64,000 nucleotides of DNA from Phenylobacterium sp. J367. GTDB taxonomy: Bacteria; Pseudomonadota; Alphaproteobacteria; Caulobacterales; Caulobacteraceae. The notes beneath the pieces were generated by a model. The model saw only the letters and a program-made list of their open reading frames with translations, was not told the DNA's origin and did not search any database. The first letter of the stretch is position 1. Each line of letters starts with the position of its first letter. Where the stretch lies: NCBI RefSeq assembly GCF_024699985.1, contig NZ_JAJONA010000001.1, positions 1,674,001 through 1,738,000 on the forward strand, given 5' to 3'. Below are positions 53,868 through 61,666 of the stretch, piece after piece. A program made the position numbers and the translations under genes.

Positions 53868-55637
53868 CTAGCGGACGTACTCGCCTGCCTCCGTCGCCAG
53901 CCGGACGGCGCTCATCAAGGCGTCCCGGTCGGCGGCGTTGGCGTACGGTTGCGGGTGCACCACCCGCGCTCGCATCCGCGCGCGCAGCTCCTGCGGATAG
54001 GCGCGCGCGGCCTCCTCCAACCGGCCGAGGCGGGCCAGCGACGCGGCCAGCAGGGCGCTGGCCGCCAGGTCGTTCAGCCGGATCGCCGCCTCCGCCTGGG
54101 CGGCGGCCTCCGCGAAATCGCCCGCGTGGAAATTCGCCAGGGCCAGCATCCGGTGCATCGGCCCCAGCTGCGGGTCGAAGGGGCTGTAGCGCAGGCTGCG
54201 CTCGATCGGCGCGATCGCTTCCTTGGCGCGGCCCGAATAGGTCAGCACCTGGCCCAGCCGGAAGTGGCCGAAGGCGAAGTTCGGATTGAGCACGATCGCC
54301 TTCCGCGCCGCCTCCAGCGCCTCGCGGTGGCGGCCGAGGTAGAGCGCCGCCCCCGAGGCGGCGAAATAGCCATAGGCGTCGCGCGGGTCGCAACGGATGG
54401 CGTTCAGCGCCGAGGCGTAGGCGTCGATGATGTCGGCCTTGGGCTGGTCGGACCAGCCGTAGATCGCCGCGCCGTAGAGCGAGCGGGCCAGGCCGATGTG
54501 GGCGAGCGCCAGATCGGGATCGAGCTCCAGCGCCTGGCGGAACAGATCCCGGGCCGCGCGGAAGCCCTCCGCGCTCATCTTGTTGAGGTGCCACATGCCG
54601 CGCTGGAAGCAGTCCACGGCCGTCAGGTCGTGCGGGCTCTTGCGCGAGACCCGCATGCCCTCCGAGTGCAGCATGGCCGGCTCGATGGCGCCGACCACCT
54701 GCTCGGTGATCTCGTCCTGCAGGGCGAAGATGTCGACCATCTCGCGGTCGAAGGTATCGGCCCAGATGTGAGCCCCGGTGGCCGCCTCCACGAGGAGTGC
54801 GGTGACCCGCACCCGCTGGCCGGCCCGGCGCACGCTGCCTTCCAGGACGTAGCGGACACCCAGCTCCTGGCCGACCCGGCCGGGGTCGCCCGCCCGGCCC
54901 TTGAACGCGAAGCTGGAATCCCGGGCGATGACGAAGAACCAGCGCCAGCGGGAAAGCGCGGTGACGATGTCCTCGGTGATGGCGTCGGCGAAATATTCCT
55001 GTTCGGGGTCGCCGCTCATGTTGTGGAACGGCAGGACCGCGATGGAGGGCTTGGCGGGCAGGGGGAGCGCCGCGGCGCGGGCCGCCTCGCCGGCGGCGCC
55101 GCCCGGCTCGCCCAGCCGCACGCGGTAGGCGCGCACCGGACGGGGGATGTTCTTCAGCGGCTGCTCGCCCAGGTCGTCGAACTCGGCGTCGAGGCGGCCT
55201 TGTGCGTCCTCCTGCACCCGTGCCGAGACGCAGATCCCGCCGGGTTCGGCGATGGCTTCCAGCCGGGCGGCGACGTTCACCCCGTCGCCGAAGATGTCGC
55301 CCTCCTCGATGACCACGTCGGCGGTGTGGATGCCGATGCGGAACTCCAGCCGTTCGACCTCGGGGACCGGCCGGTTGCTCTCGCCGACGCCGGCCTGGAT
55401 GGCCAGCGCGCAGCGCAGCGCGCCGACCGCGCTGGCGAACTCGACCAGGAGGCCGTCGCCGAGCGTCTTGAAGATCCGGCCGCCGTGCTCCGAGACGGCG
55501 GGCTCGATGACGTCGTGGAGATGGGTCGCGAACCGGCGCAGCACGCCTTCCTCGTCCGCCGCGACGAGCCGGCTATAGCCTGCCACGTCGGCGGCGAGAA
55601 TCGCCGCCAGACGTCGTTCGACCTTCCTGCTCGACAC
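53868..55637 (-). CDS. Class III adenylate/guanylate cyclase with TPR domain
   Basis: 589 aa, intact. The N-terminal cyclase domain has metal Asp residues in ILAADVAGYSRL and KTLGDGLLVEF, plus RIGIHTADVVIEEGDIFGDGVNVAARLEAIAEPGGICVS. A middle TolB-like part follows (PSIAVLPFHNMSGDPEQEYFADAITEDIVTALS), then TPR repeats (ARDLFRQALELDPDLALAHIGLA; EALEAARKAIVLNPNFAFGHFRLG). Makes cAMP (or cGMP). Divergent from a TM microprotein; CRP-type site between them. Confidence 0.92.
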   Translation of the reverse strand: MSSRKVERRLAAILAADVAGYSRLVAADEEGVLRRFATHLHDVIEPAVSEHGGRIFKTLGDGLLVEFASAVGALRCALAIQAGVGESNRPVPEVERLEFRIGIHTADVVIEEGDIFGDGVNVAARLEAIAEPGGICVSARVQEDAQGRLDAEFDDLGEQPLKNIPRPVRAYRVRLGEPGGAAGEAARAAALPLPAKPSIAVLPFHNMSGDPEQEYFADAITEDIVTALSRWRWFFVIARDSSFAFKGRAGDPGRVGQELGVRYVLEGSVRRAGQRVRVTALLVEAATGAHIWADTFDREMVDIFALQDEITEQVVGAIEPAMLHSEGMRVSRKSPHDLTAVDCFQRGMWHLNKMSAEGFRAARDLFRQALELDPDLALAHIGLARSLYGAAIYGWSDQPKADIIDAYASALNAIRCDPRDAYGYFAASGAALYLGRHREALEAARKAIVLNPNFAFGHFRLGQVLTYSGRAKEAIAPIERSLRYSPFDPQLGPMHRMLALANFHAGDFAEAAAQAEAAIRLNDLAASALLAASLARLGRLEEAARAYPQELRARMRARVVHPQPYANAADRDALMSAVRLATEAGEYVR

Positions 55638-55790
55638 CTACGCCCCTCTTCCTGAACCGCACACCATCCGTTGACCGGCCGGCGCCCCCGTGCGGCTCGC
55701 TGCATCGCAGCATATGCGCCGCCGCCCCGAAGGCAACATGCCGGAGTGGCGTTCGGTGACCACGTTCGCCCCATCTGCGCAAGCCTTGCC

Positions 55791-55806
55791 TGTGACGGAC
55801 GTCACG
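55791..55806. promoter_or_regulatory. CRP-type operator
   Basis: TGTGA-CGGACG-TCACG: one mismatch to the consensus. Centre 161 bp upstream of the cyclase gene and 83 bp upstream of the microprotein at 55881. Confidence 0.55.
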
Positions 55807-55880
55807 CCACGTCCGGCAAGCCGGCGCGATACCGGCGGCTTCCAGGCCGGGGGTTGGAGGCTGGAGGGAGCGAGAGGGCG

Positions 55881-56039
55881 ATGGTTCTCAGGGAACGGGG
55901 CGGCGGGCGCTGGCTGGAAACCACGGCGTGTCAGGACGATCCGGGCTGGCGCAAGGTGGTGTGGGCGGACTTCGCCGGCGCCATGCTGATGATCGCCCTG
56001 CTGGGCGGGCTGCTGGGGATGGCGACAAGCTGTACGTGA
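55881..56039 (+). CDS. 52-aa single-TM microprotein
   Basis: MVLRERGGGRWLETTACQDDP, GWRKVVWADFAGAMLMIALL, then GGLLGMATSCT. A charged start is followed by a C-terminal membrane helix; two Cys residues. Purine-rich AGGGAGCGAGAGGGCG upstream. A CRP-type site lies 83 bp before the start. Unknown family. Confidence 0.55.
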   Translation: MVLRERGGGRWLETTACQDDPGWRKVVWADFAGAMLMIALLGGLLGMATSCT

Positions 56040-56111
56040 GGGGGCAGCGAAGCCTTCTTGATCACGAAGGAGGGCGAGCTTCGACCCGTTGCGGACGTTG
56101 GCGAGCGCCCA

Positions 56112-56582
56112 TCACCGCGGACACTTGTAGAGCGTGTCCACTCGCCCTTGCGACCGCAGGCGGCCCGCCGTCTTCACCACCGTCTGCACGCTTACCGCAC
56201 ACGACGTCCGGACGCGGCCCTCGGCGGTGATGCGGCTGGCCTTGCGTTGGGTCACGCGGGCCGAGGCGCCGTCGGGGGCGATCTCGACCTTCTCGATCCG
56301 GCCGGTCTCCTGGATCTTCGAGCCGGCGAAGAAGCGCTGGGCCTGCTTACGGGCCTGGGGAAGGGTGCTGGTCCCATAGGCGACAATCTCGCCCTTGCCG
56401 GTGCGGGTCTGGTCGGTGAAGCGGGCATCGGCCGTGTGCAGCGCGGCCCAGGCGCCGACGTCGCCGGCGTTCCAGGCGCGGGTCTGGCGGTCGACGAAGG
56501 CGCGGACCTCGGCGTCGGTGATCCGGGCCGGTGCGGCGGCGCAGAGGAGGACGGCGGCGGCGAGGAGGACGAGCCGTCTCAT
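56112..56582 (-). CDS. Secreted NTF2-like protein
   Basis: 156 aa. Signal peptide (MRRLVLLAAAVLLCAAAPA), then ITDAEVRAFVDRQTRAWNAGDVGAWAALHTADARFTDQ, the SnoaL/NTF2 start, and a sheet ending VVKTAGRLRSQGRVDTLYKCPR. Cys residues in RTSCAV and YKCPR could be paired. Its ATG overlaps the stop of the EcsC gene, so the two are co-translated. Confidence 0.75.
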   Translation of the reverse strand: MRRLVLLAAAVLLCAAAPARITDAEVRAFVDRQTRAWNAGDVGAWAALHTADARFTDQTRTGKGEIVAYGTSTLPQARKQAQRFFAGSKIQETGRIEKVEIAPDGASARVTQRKASRITAEGRVRTSCAVSVQTVVKTAGRLRSQGRVDTLYKCPR

Positions 56583-57319
56583 CTGAGCGCCCGCAGGCGG
56601 TAGGCGTTCATCGCCGTCTCGCCGAGCCGTTCGGTGAGCCGCCAGTTGACCACGGCGCCGACCGGCGCGCCGATGATCGGCAGCATCTGGGCGAGCTTCG
56701 CCAGGTCGATGTAGTCCCGGTACTCCTGCTGGAAGCGGCGCCAGTCGAAGGCCTCGAAGCTCTCCGGGTGCGGATCGGCGTCCCAGGTCTCGATGGCCGC
56801 CAGGACGTCCCCGCGACGGCCGGCGCCGGAGAAGGCGAGCTGGAAGACGTGCAGCAGGAAGAGGCGCTCGGCGAAGTCCTCGCCCGACTTGCCGTAGATG
56901 GCGGCGAGGTCGAACAGCAGCTTGATCTTCAGGGTGAGGAGGGCCGGGAAATCGGCCATGGCCATGAAGAAGCCGCCGGCCCCGGTCACCCCGCCCTCGA
57001 CGGCGGCGGCGTTGCGGTAGCCCTCGATGGCGCGGCGGGCGCGGGTGTCGCGCTCGCGGAGCGACAGGCCCTCGAGCGGCGCGCCGGTGGTCAGGTCCGA
57101 GCCGGCGAGGATGGTCCGCGTCAGGCGCTCGATCACCGCGGTGACGGCCGTGTGCACCTTCTCCGGGATCGCCTGGTTGATCCTCTGCTGCAGGCCGCGG
57201 GCCGCCTTGTCGATCGGGCCGGCCGGCTTCAGCACACGCCTGCGCCAATGGGCCGCCTCCTGGCGGGCCCAGGCCTCGTACTCGGCGTCGGAAGCGGCGA
57301 AGGGCGGGGTCGGCGGCAT
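56579..57319 (-). CDS. EcsC-family protein
   Basis: 246 aa from the ATG at 57319. Segments FAASDAEYEAWARQEAAHWRRRVLKPAGPIDKAA, GGVTGAGGFFMAMADFPALLTLKIKLLFDLAAIYG, FAERLFLLHVFQLAF and MLPIIGAPVGAVVNWRLTERLGETAMNAYRLR fit the EcsC family (weakly hydrophobic helices, membrane-associated). Function unknown. Preceded by a CRP-type site and coupled to the NTF2-like gene. Confidence 0.85.
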   Translation of the reverse strand: MPPTPPFAASDAEYEAWARQEAAHWRRRVLKPAGPIDKAARGLQQRINQAIPEKVHTAVTAVIERLTRTILAGSDLTTGAPLEGLSLRERDTRARRAIEGYRNAAAVEGGVTGAGGFFMAMADFPALLTLKIKLLFDLAAIYGKSGEDFAERLFLLHVFQLAFSGAGRRGDVLAAIETWDADPHPESFEAFDWRRFQQEYRDYIDLAKLAQMLPIIGAPVGAVVNWRLTERLGETAMNAYRLRALR

Positions 57320-57373
57320 GGGTGTCGGTCCATCTAACGCAGAAACCGGGCAGGACGCACGCAGATGGGTGTC

Positions 57374-57389
57374 TGTGACCCCGGTCACG
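57374..57389. promoter_or_regulatory. CRP-type operator
   Basis: TGTGA-CCCCGG-TCACG: one mismatch to the consensus. Centre is 62 bp upstream of the EcsC gene and 68 bp upstream of the microprotein at 57449. Confidence 0.55.
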
Positions 57390-57448
57390 GTCCGGACGCG
57401 GCGGAAGGCGCACCTTCAGCAGGCTCGTCGAAGAGGGGGGAGCAAGGG

Positions 57449-57580
57449 ATGAACGGCTGGGGACCACGGGACGCCGCCTGGGCCGAACGGCTCTGGCGGA
57501 GCCTGCCGATCCTCTGCCTGCTCATCGCCTCCGTCTTCGGCGCTGTCGCTTTCCTGCTTGGTCCTGATCCGGGGCCCTGA
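57449..57580 (+). CDS. 43-aa single-TM microprotein
   Basis: MNGWGPRDAAWAERLWRSLP, then ILCLLIASVFGAVAFLLGPDPGP. Amphipathic start and one membrane helix. GGGGGGAGCAAGGG upstream of the ATG. A perfect hairpin overlaps its stop. The third rightward microprotein-type gene here with a CRP-type site about 70-85 bp upstream. Confidence 0.55.
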   Translation: MNGWGPRDAAWAERLWRSLPILCLLIASVFGAVAFLLGPDPGP

Positions 57581-57602
57581 ACACGATGCTCGCATCGTGT
57601 TC
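57579..57602 (+). terminator. Perfect hairpin without T run
   Basis: GAACACGATG-CTCG-CATCGTGTTC, ten base pairs, overlapping the microprotein's TGA. Without a U tract it may be a processing or stability element rather than a terminator. Confidence 0.5.
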
Positions 57603-57807
57603 GAAAGGTCCAGGAGTTAGGGCGCTTCCGAGCGCTCTAAGGCTGCGGCCTTCCTCCCCGGGCCGCCAGCCGGGCCGACCGCGTCGCCGTCCTTCCAGCC
57701 CCAAGAGGTAGGACGCGCGGAACGGAACCGGGCCTGCCGGCGGATCAGGCGCCAGCCGTGGTCGGGCGCACCACACGCACCCGCGTCCGACCACGGCGCT
57801 TCTTTCC
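57603..57807. other. Intergenic stretch without supported gene
   Basis: 205 bp, G+C-rich. Open frames are short and unlike proteins. A GGGCGC...GAGCGCTC partial palindrome near 57620-57640 is the only structure noticed. Confidence 0.35.
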
Positions 57808-59475
57808 CTATCTCCGCCGGGCGGCGCTCGCGTCGCGCAGGGCCTTGAACTCCGAGCTGGCGTTCCACTGCGGCCAGCGCCGGGAGGTCGCCAGCGACTT
57901 GCCGGCCTCGTAGACCAGCGCCACGTCCTGGGCCGCGCCGGTCAGGTTCCAGTCACCGCTCCAGGCGTCGCAGGTCTGGTGGTAGCAGCGGGCGGTGTAG
58001 TCGGCGACCCAGCGGTCGCCGGCCGCGCGGCCGCCCTCCACCAGGTCCGGCGCGCCGCCCAGCGCCATCAGCAGCAGCACCGGCACCCCGCGCTTGGCCA
58101 GCGAGAAGTGATCGGCGCGGTAGAACAGCGCCCGCTCCGGGCGGGCGTCGGGGGTCACCACCCGGGCCTGGCGGGCGGCGGCGTAGGCCAGGTGCTGCTC
58201 CAGCTCGTTCTGGCCCGCGCCCACCAGCACCACGTCCTTCGACGGGCCGAGCGGCTGCAGGACGTCGAGGGTGAAGTTGGCGACCGTGGTCTCCAGCGGA
58301 TAACTCGGCGCGCTCGCATAGTATTCCGAGCCCAGCAGGCCGCGTTCCTCGGCGGTCCAGGCGGCGAAGACGATGGTGCGCTCGGGACGCGGCCCGGCTG
58401 CGAAGGCCCGGGCGATCTCGATCACCCCGCCGACCCCGATGGCGTCGTCGAGCGCGCCCGGGCGGATGGTGTTCCCCTGGGCGTCCGCCGGGCCCACGCC
58501 GTAGCCGTCCCAGTGGGCGGCGTACATGACGCTTTCGCCGGGCCGCGATTTGCCGGGCAGGGCGGCCAGGATGTTGCGGCTCTCCAGCGTCTCGGTCGTC
58601 ACGTCGAGGTCGACGGAGATTTTGGCGTCCTTCAGCGCCACGGGCGTGAAGCCGGCGGTCCGCGCGCGGGCCTTCTCGGCCTCGAAGTCGAGGCCGGACT
58701 TCGCGAACAGGTCGACGGCCAGCTCGCGGGTGATCCAGCCCTCGAAGGCCAGCTTCTCCTTCGAAGGGTCGGCGCGCCGCACGTCGTAGCTCTCGCCATT
58801 GGAGGCGGTGATGGTCGACCAGCCGTAGGCCGCGCCGGCCGTCTCGTGGACGATCAGGGCGCCGACCGCCCCCTGGCGGAAGGCCTCCTCGTACTTGTAG
58901 GTCCAGCGCGCGTAGTAGGTGGCCGCCTGGCCGCCGAACTTGCCGGCAACGGGCTCGCCGGGTTTCGCCTCGAAGTCGGGGTCGTTGATCAGAATGACGG
59001 CGACCTTCCCCTTGAGGTCGACGCCCTTGAAGTCGTCCCAGCCGCGCTCGGGCGCCGCGACGCCGTAGCCGACCCAGACGAGCGGGGCGTCGGCCACCTG
59101 CACCTTCGGATCGGGGCGCAGCGCGTGGAGGCGGACCTCCTTGAACTGGGTCAGGGTCTGCGGCTGGCCGCCGGCGTTGAGCGTGACCTTGGCCCCGGCG
59201 CCGACCTGGGTCCGGATGAGCGGCACGGCCTGGGTCCAGCCACCCTTGTCGCCGGCCGGCTTCAGGCCCAGCGCCTTGAACTGACCCACCACGTAGTCGA
59301 CCGTCGCCTGTTCCCCGGGGCCGCCCGGCGCGCGGCCGTGGAACTCGGGGCCGGACAGGATCCGGGTGTGTTCGGAGAGCTTCGCCGGGTCGATGGGGGC
59401 GGTGGACGGCTGGGCGAGGGCGGGAACGGCGGCCGCGAGTGCGGCGGCGGACAGGGCGGTCAGGAGTATGCGCAT
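57808..59475 (-). CDS. M28-family secreted peptidase
   Basis: About 555 aa. Signal peptide (RILLTALSAAALAAAVPALAQ), a PA-like inserted domain (VADAPLVWVGYGVAAPERGWDDFKGVDLKGKVAVI), and the M28 zinc core: YAAHWDGYGVG, GALDDAIGVGGVIEIA, FAAWTAEERGLLGSEYYA, and the late FYRADHFSLAKRGVPVLLL. Aminopeptidase-like, periplasmic or secreted. Start chosen at 59475; MGARM at 59487 is possible. Confidence 0.92.
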   Translation of the reverse strand: MRILLTALSAAALAAAVPALAQPSTAPIDPAKLSEHTRILSGPEFHGRAPGGPGEQATVDYVVGQFKALGLKPAGDKGGWTQAVPLIRTQVGAGAKVTLNAGGQPQTLTQFKEVRLHALRPDPKVQVADAPLVWVGYGVAAPERGWDDFKGVDLKGKVAVILINDPDFEAKPGEPVAGKFGGQAATYYARWTYKYEEAFRQGAVGALIVHETAGAAYGWSTITASNGESYDVRRADPSKEKLAFEGWITRELAVDLFAKSGLDFEAEKARARTAGFTPVALKDAKISVDLDVTTETLESRNILAALPGKSRPGESVMYAAHWDGYGVGPADAQGNTIRPGALDDAIGVGGVIEIARAFAAGPRPERTIVFAAWTAEERGLLGSEYYASAPSYPLETTVANFTLDVLQPLGPSKDVVLVGAGQNELEQHLAYAAARQARVVTPDARPERALFYRADHFSLAKRGVPVLLLMALGGAPDLVEGGRAAGDRWVADYTARCYHQTCDAWSGDWNLTGAAQDVALVYEAGKSLATSRRWPQWNASSEFKALRDASAARRR

Positions 59476-59515
59476 CCGCGCACCCATAGCCTTAAATCTC
59501 ATGGTGGCCAGTCTG

Positions 59516-59606
59516 CCTGTGGTCCGAAGTCATTCAAGGACGGCCCGGAGGGCCGCCGCGGCGCAGCCGGCCGGCGGCCGGTCCTTGACTGACTTCGGGC
59601 CACAGG
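59516..59606. repeat. 91-bp inverted-repeat element
   Basis: Arms 59516-59541 and 59581-59606 are 26 bp with two mismatches; the 39-bp loop is itself full of GGCC/GGCCG palindromes. It sits in the promoter region between the M28 and thioesterase genes. Resembles REP-type intergenic elements; mobility not proven. Confidence 0.7.
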
Positions 59607-59674
59607 CTCGCATCTGCCATGAGAATGATGGCGGAGACCCTCCTGAAGGAGGTCACTCCGGGAAAGAGGGGAAG

Positions 59675-60103
59675 ATGCCGGCGACGACCAACCGCACCAG
59701 CGTGGACGACCTCAATCGGGCCAACGCCGGCAAGCTGCCGGGCCACCTCGGGCTCGAGATCACCGAGGTCGCCGACGGCCGGGTGGCGGGGCGCTTCGAG
59801 GTGCGCCCGGATCTCGTGGCGCACACCGGCTACCTGCTGGCCGGGGCGGTGCTGTCGGTGGCCGACATCCTCTGCGCCTACGGAGTCTCGACGGCCTGGC
59901 CGGAGGGGGCGAGCGGCTTCACCACCGCGGAGGTGAAGTGCAACTTCACCGGCACCCTGCGCGAGGGCGCGGCGCTCTGCACGGCGCAGCTGCTGCACGG
60001 CGGGCGCACCACGCAGGTGTGGGACGCGACCATGACGGACCCGGCGAGCGGCCGGCTGATGGCCGCCTTCCGCTGCACCCAGGTCATTCTCTACCCGCGC
60101 TGA
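59675..60103 (+). CDS. PaaI-family hotdog thioesterase
   Basis: 142 aa. LPGHLGLEITEVADGRVAGRFEVRPDLVAHTGYLLAGAVLSVADILCAYG, then FTTAEVKCNFTGTLREGAALC and TTQVWDATMTD. PaaI-like acyl-CoA thioesterase; the usual HG(G/A) is replaced by HTGYLLAG. AAAGAGGGG lies before the ATG. Ends TGATG, overlapping the next gene. Confidence 0.85.
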   Translation: MPATTNRTSVDDLNRANAGKLPGHLGLEITEVADGRVAGRFEVRPDLVAHTGYLLAGAVLSVADILCAYGVSTAWPEGASGFTTAEVKCNFTGTLREGAALCTAQLLHGGRTTQVWDATMTDPASGRLMAAFRCTQVILYPR

Positions 60104-60666
60104 TGTCGGTCCTCGTCCACATCAACGGCTATCCCGGGGCGGGAAAGCTGACCCTCGCCCGGCGGCTGACGGATGCGATCGGCGGCAGGCTCGTCGACAA
60201 CCACTCGGTCTACAACCTCGCCCTGGCGCTCACCGAGATGAAGTCCGAGCCCTATTACGAGACCCTCAGGGCCATGCGCGAGCTGGCGTTCCAGCGGGTT
60301 CTGGAGCTGCCGGCGGAGACGCCCGTGGTCGCCACCAACGCCCACATGACCGACAGCGGCTGGGGCAACGAGAACTGGGACGCCTGGACCGATCTCGCCC
60401 GCCAGCGCGGGTCGCGGCTGCTGGTGGTCGTGCTGGACTGCCAGGCGGACGAGCTCGACCGGCGGATCGCCTCGCCGGGCCGGGCGGCGTCGCGGAAGCT
60501 GACGGACCCGAAGCTGTTCAATGGCGCGCGCTCGGGCCGGGTGCTGATCGACCGGGACGGGGACGCCACGCTCCGTTTCGACACCACGGACCTTGCGCCG
60601 GAGGCGACGTTCGAGCGGGTGCTGGCCTTCGTCGAGGCGGAACGGCGCGGCGCGGCTGGGGGTTGA
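60103..60666 (+). CDS. P-loop kinase-like protein
   Basis: 187 aa. Walker A GYPGAGKLTLARRL, DNHSVYNLALAL, a base/phosphate lid region (DCQADELDRRIASPGRAASRKL), and a C-terminal helix (FERVLAFVEAERR). It looks like a small-molecule kinase of the AAA_33/shikimate-kinase-like group. Note Lys-Leu instead of Lys-Ser/Thr at Walker A plus Thr two positions later. Coupled to the thioesterase. Confidence 0.75.
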   Translation: MSVLVHINGYPGAGKLTLARRLTDAIGGRLVDNHSVYNLALALTEMKSEPYYETLRAMRELAFQRVLELPAETPVVATNAHMTDSGWGNENWDAWTDLARQRGSRLLVVVLDCQADELDRRIASPGRAASRKLTDPKLFNGARSGRVLIDRDGDATLRFDTTDLAPEATFERVLAFVEAERRGAAGG

Positions 60667-60713
60667 GGCAGGAAGCCCCCATCTCTCGTGCCCGAGCCCA
60701 CAGGAGCCCCGCC

Positions 60714-61343
60714 ATGATCAAGCTGCCGCCGCTGCCCTATCCCTATGAAGCGCTGGAGCCGACGATCTCGGCGACCACCATGCGGACCCACCACGACAAG
60801 CACCACGCCAAGTACGTGGAGACCACCAATACGCTCGCCAAGGAGAAGGGGCTCGACGGCAAGAGCCTGGAGGAGATCATCGCCGCGGCCGAAAAGGCCG
60901 GCGAGAAGAAGCTCTTCAACAACGCCGCCCAGGCCTGGAACCACGCCTTCTTCTGGACCTGCATGACCCCGGAGCGGCAGGAGCCGACCGCCGAGCTCAT
61001 GGCCCTGATCGGCGAGGCGTTCGGCGGGCTCGCGGGCCTGAAGGAGAAGTTCGTCCAGGTGGGCGCGGACCATTTCGCCTCGGGCTGGGTCTGGCTGGCC
61101 GTGGAGGACGGCAAGCTGACCGTGGTCGACACCCATGACGGCGGCACCCTGGCGCACAAGGCGCCGACGCCGCTGCTGGTCTGCGACGTCTGGGAGCACG
61201 CCTACTACCTGGACTACAAGCAGGACCGGAAGGCGTTCCTGGAGAAGTGGTTCGACACCGTCGCCAACTGGGAGTTCGCCGCCCACCAGCTCGCCGCCGC
61301 CCAGGGCCGCGAGGAAGCCTGGCGCTTCGCCGAGGCGGCCTGA
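60714..61343 (+). CDS. sodB: Superoxide dismutase [Fe]
   Basis: 209 aa. Metal ligands visible in THHDKHHAKYV, NHAFFWTCM, and DVWEHAYYLDYKQDRKAFLEKWF. AAQAWNHAFFW favours iron. Cytosolic, no signal. AGGAG RBS. Its stop overlaps the ATG of a small lipoprotein (TGATG). Confidence 0.95.
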   Translation: MIKLPPLPYPYEALEPTISATTMRTHHDKHHAKYVETTNTLAKEKGLDGKSLEEIIAAAEKAGEKKLFNNAAQAWNHAFFWTCMTPERQEPTAELMALIGEAFGGLAGLKEKFVQVGADHFASGWVWLAVEDGKLTVVDTHDGGTLAHKAPTPLLVCDVWEHAYYLDYKQDRKAFLEKWFDTVANWEFAAHQLAAAQGREEAWRFAEAA

Positions 61344-61567
61344 TGCTGCGCGCCGCCGTCCTGATGCTCCTTGCCGCGCCGCTTGCCGCCTGCGGCACGA
61401 CGGGCGGCGGCGCCGCCGGCAAGGAGGTCTCCGCCGTGGTCCTCGACGAGGGCAAGCGCCAGGAAGCCGCCGCCGCGGCCAGCGCCACCAAGGACGCCGA
61501 GGCCGGCCTGGCCGAAGTGCGCGAAGGGCCCGCGCCGCCGGCTGCGCCGCCGAAAGAGGCCCCATAA
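61343..61567 (+). CDS. Small lipoprotein
   Basis: 74 aa. MLRAAVLMLLAAPLAACGTT gives a lipobox (LAAC), then an Ala/Glu/Lys-rich helix and an APP-rich end. Translationally coupled to sodB. Function unknown. Confidence 0.7.
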   Translation: MLRAAVLMLLAAPLAACGTTGGGAAGKEVSAVVLDEGKRQEAAAAASATKDAEAGLAEVREGPAPPAAPPKEAP

Positions 61568-61666
61568 GGGATTCCCGCGGCTTCCAGACGGCGTGGAAGT
61601 ATCCCAAGGTCTGCCGGATTCCCTGCGCCGCGCGACCCGCGGCGCGGGGCTGTGTTTGGAGGCCAG

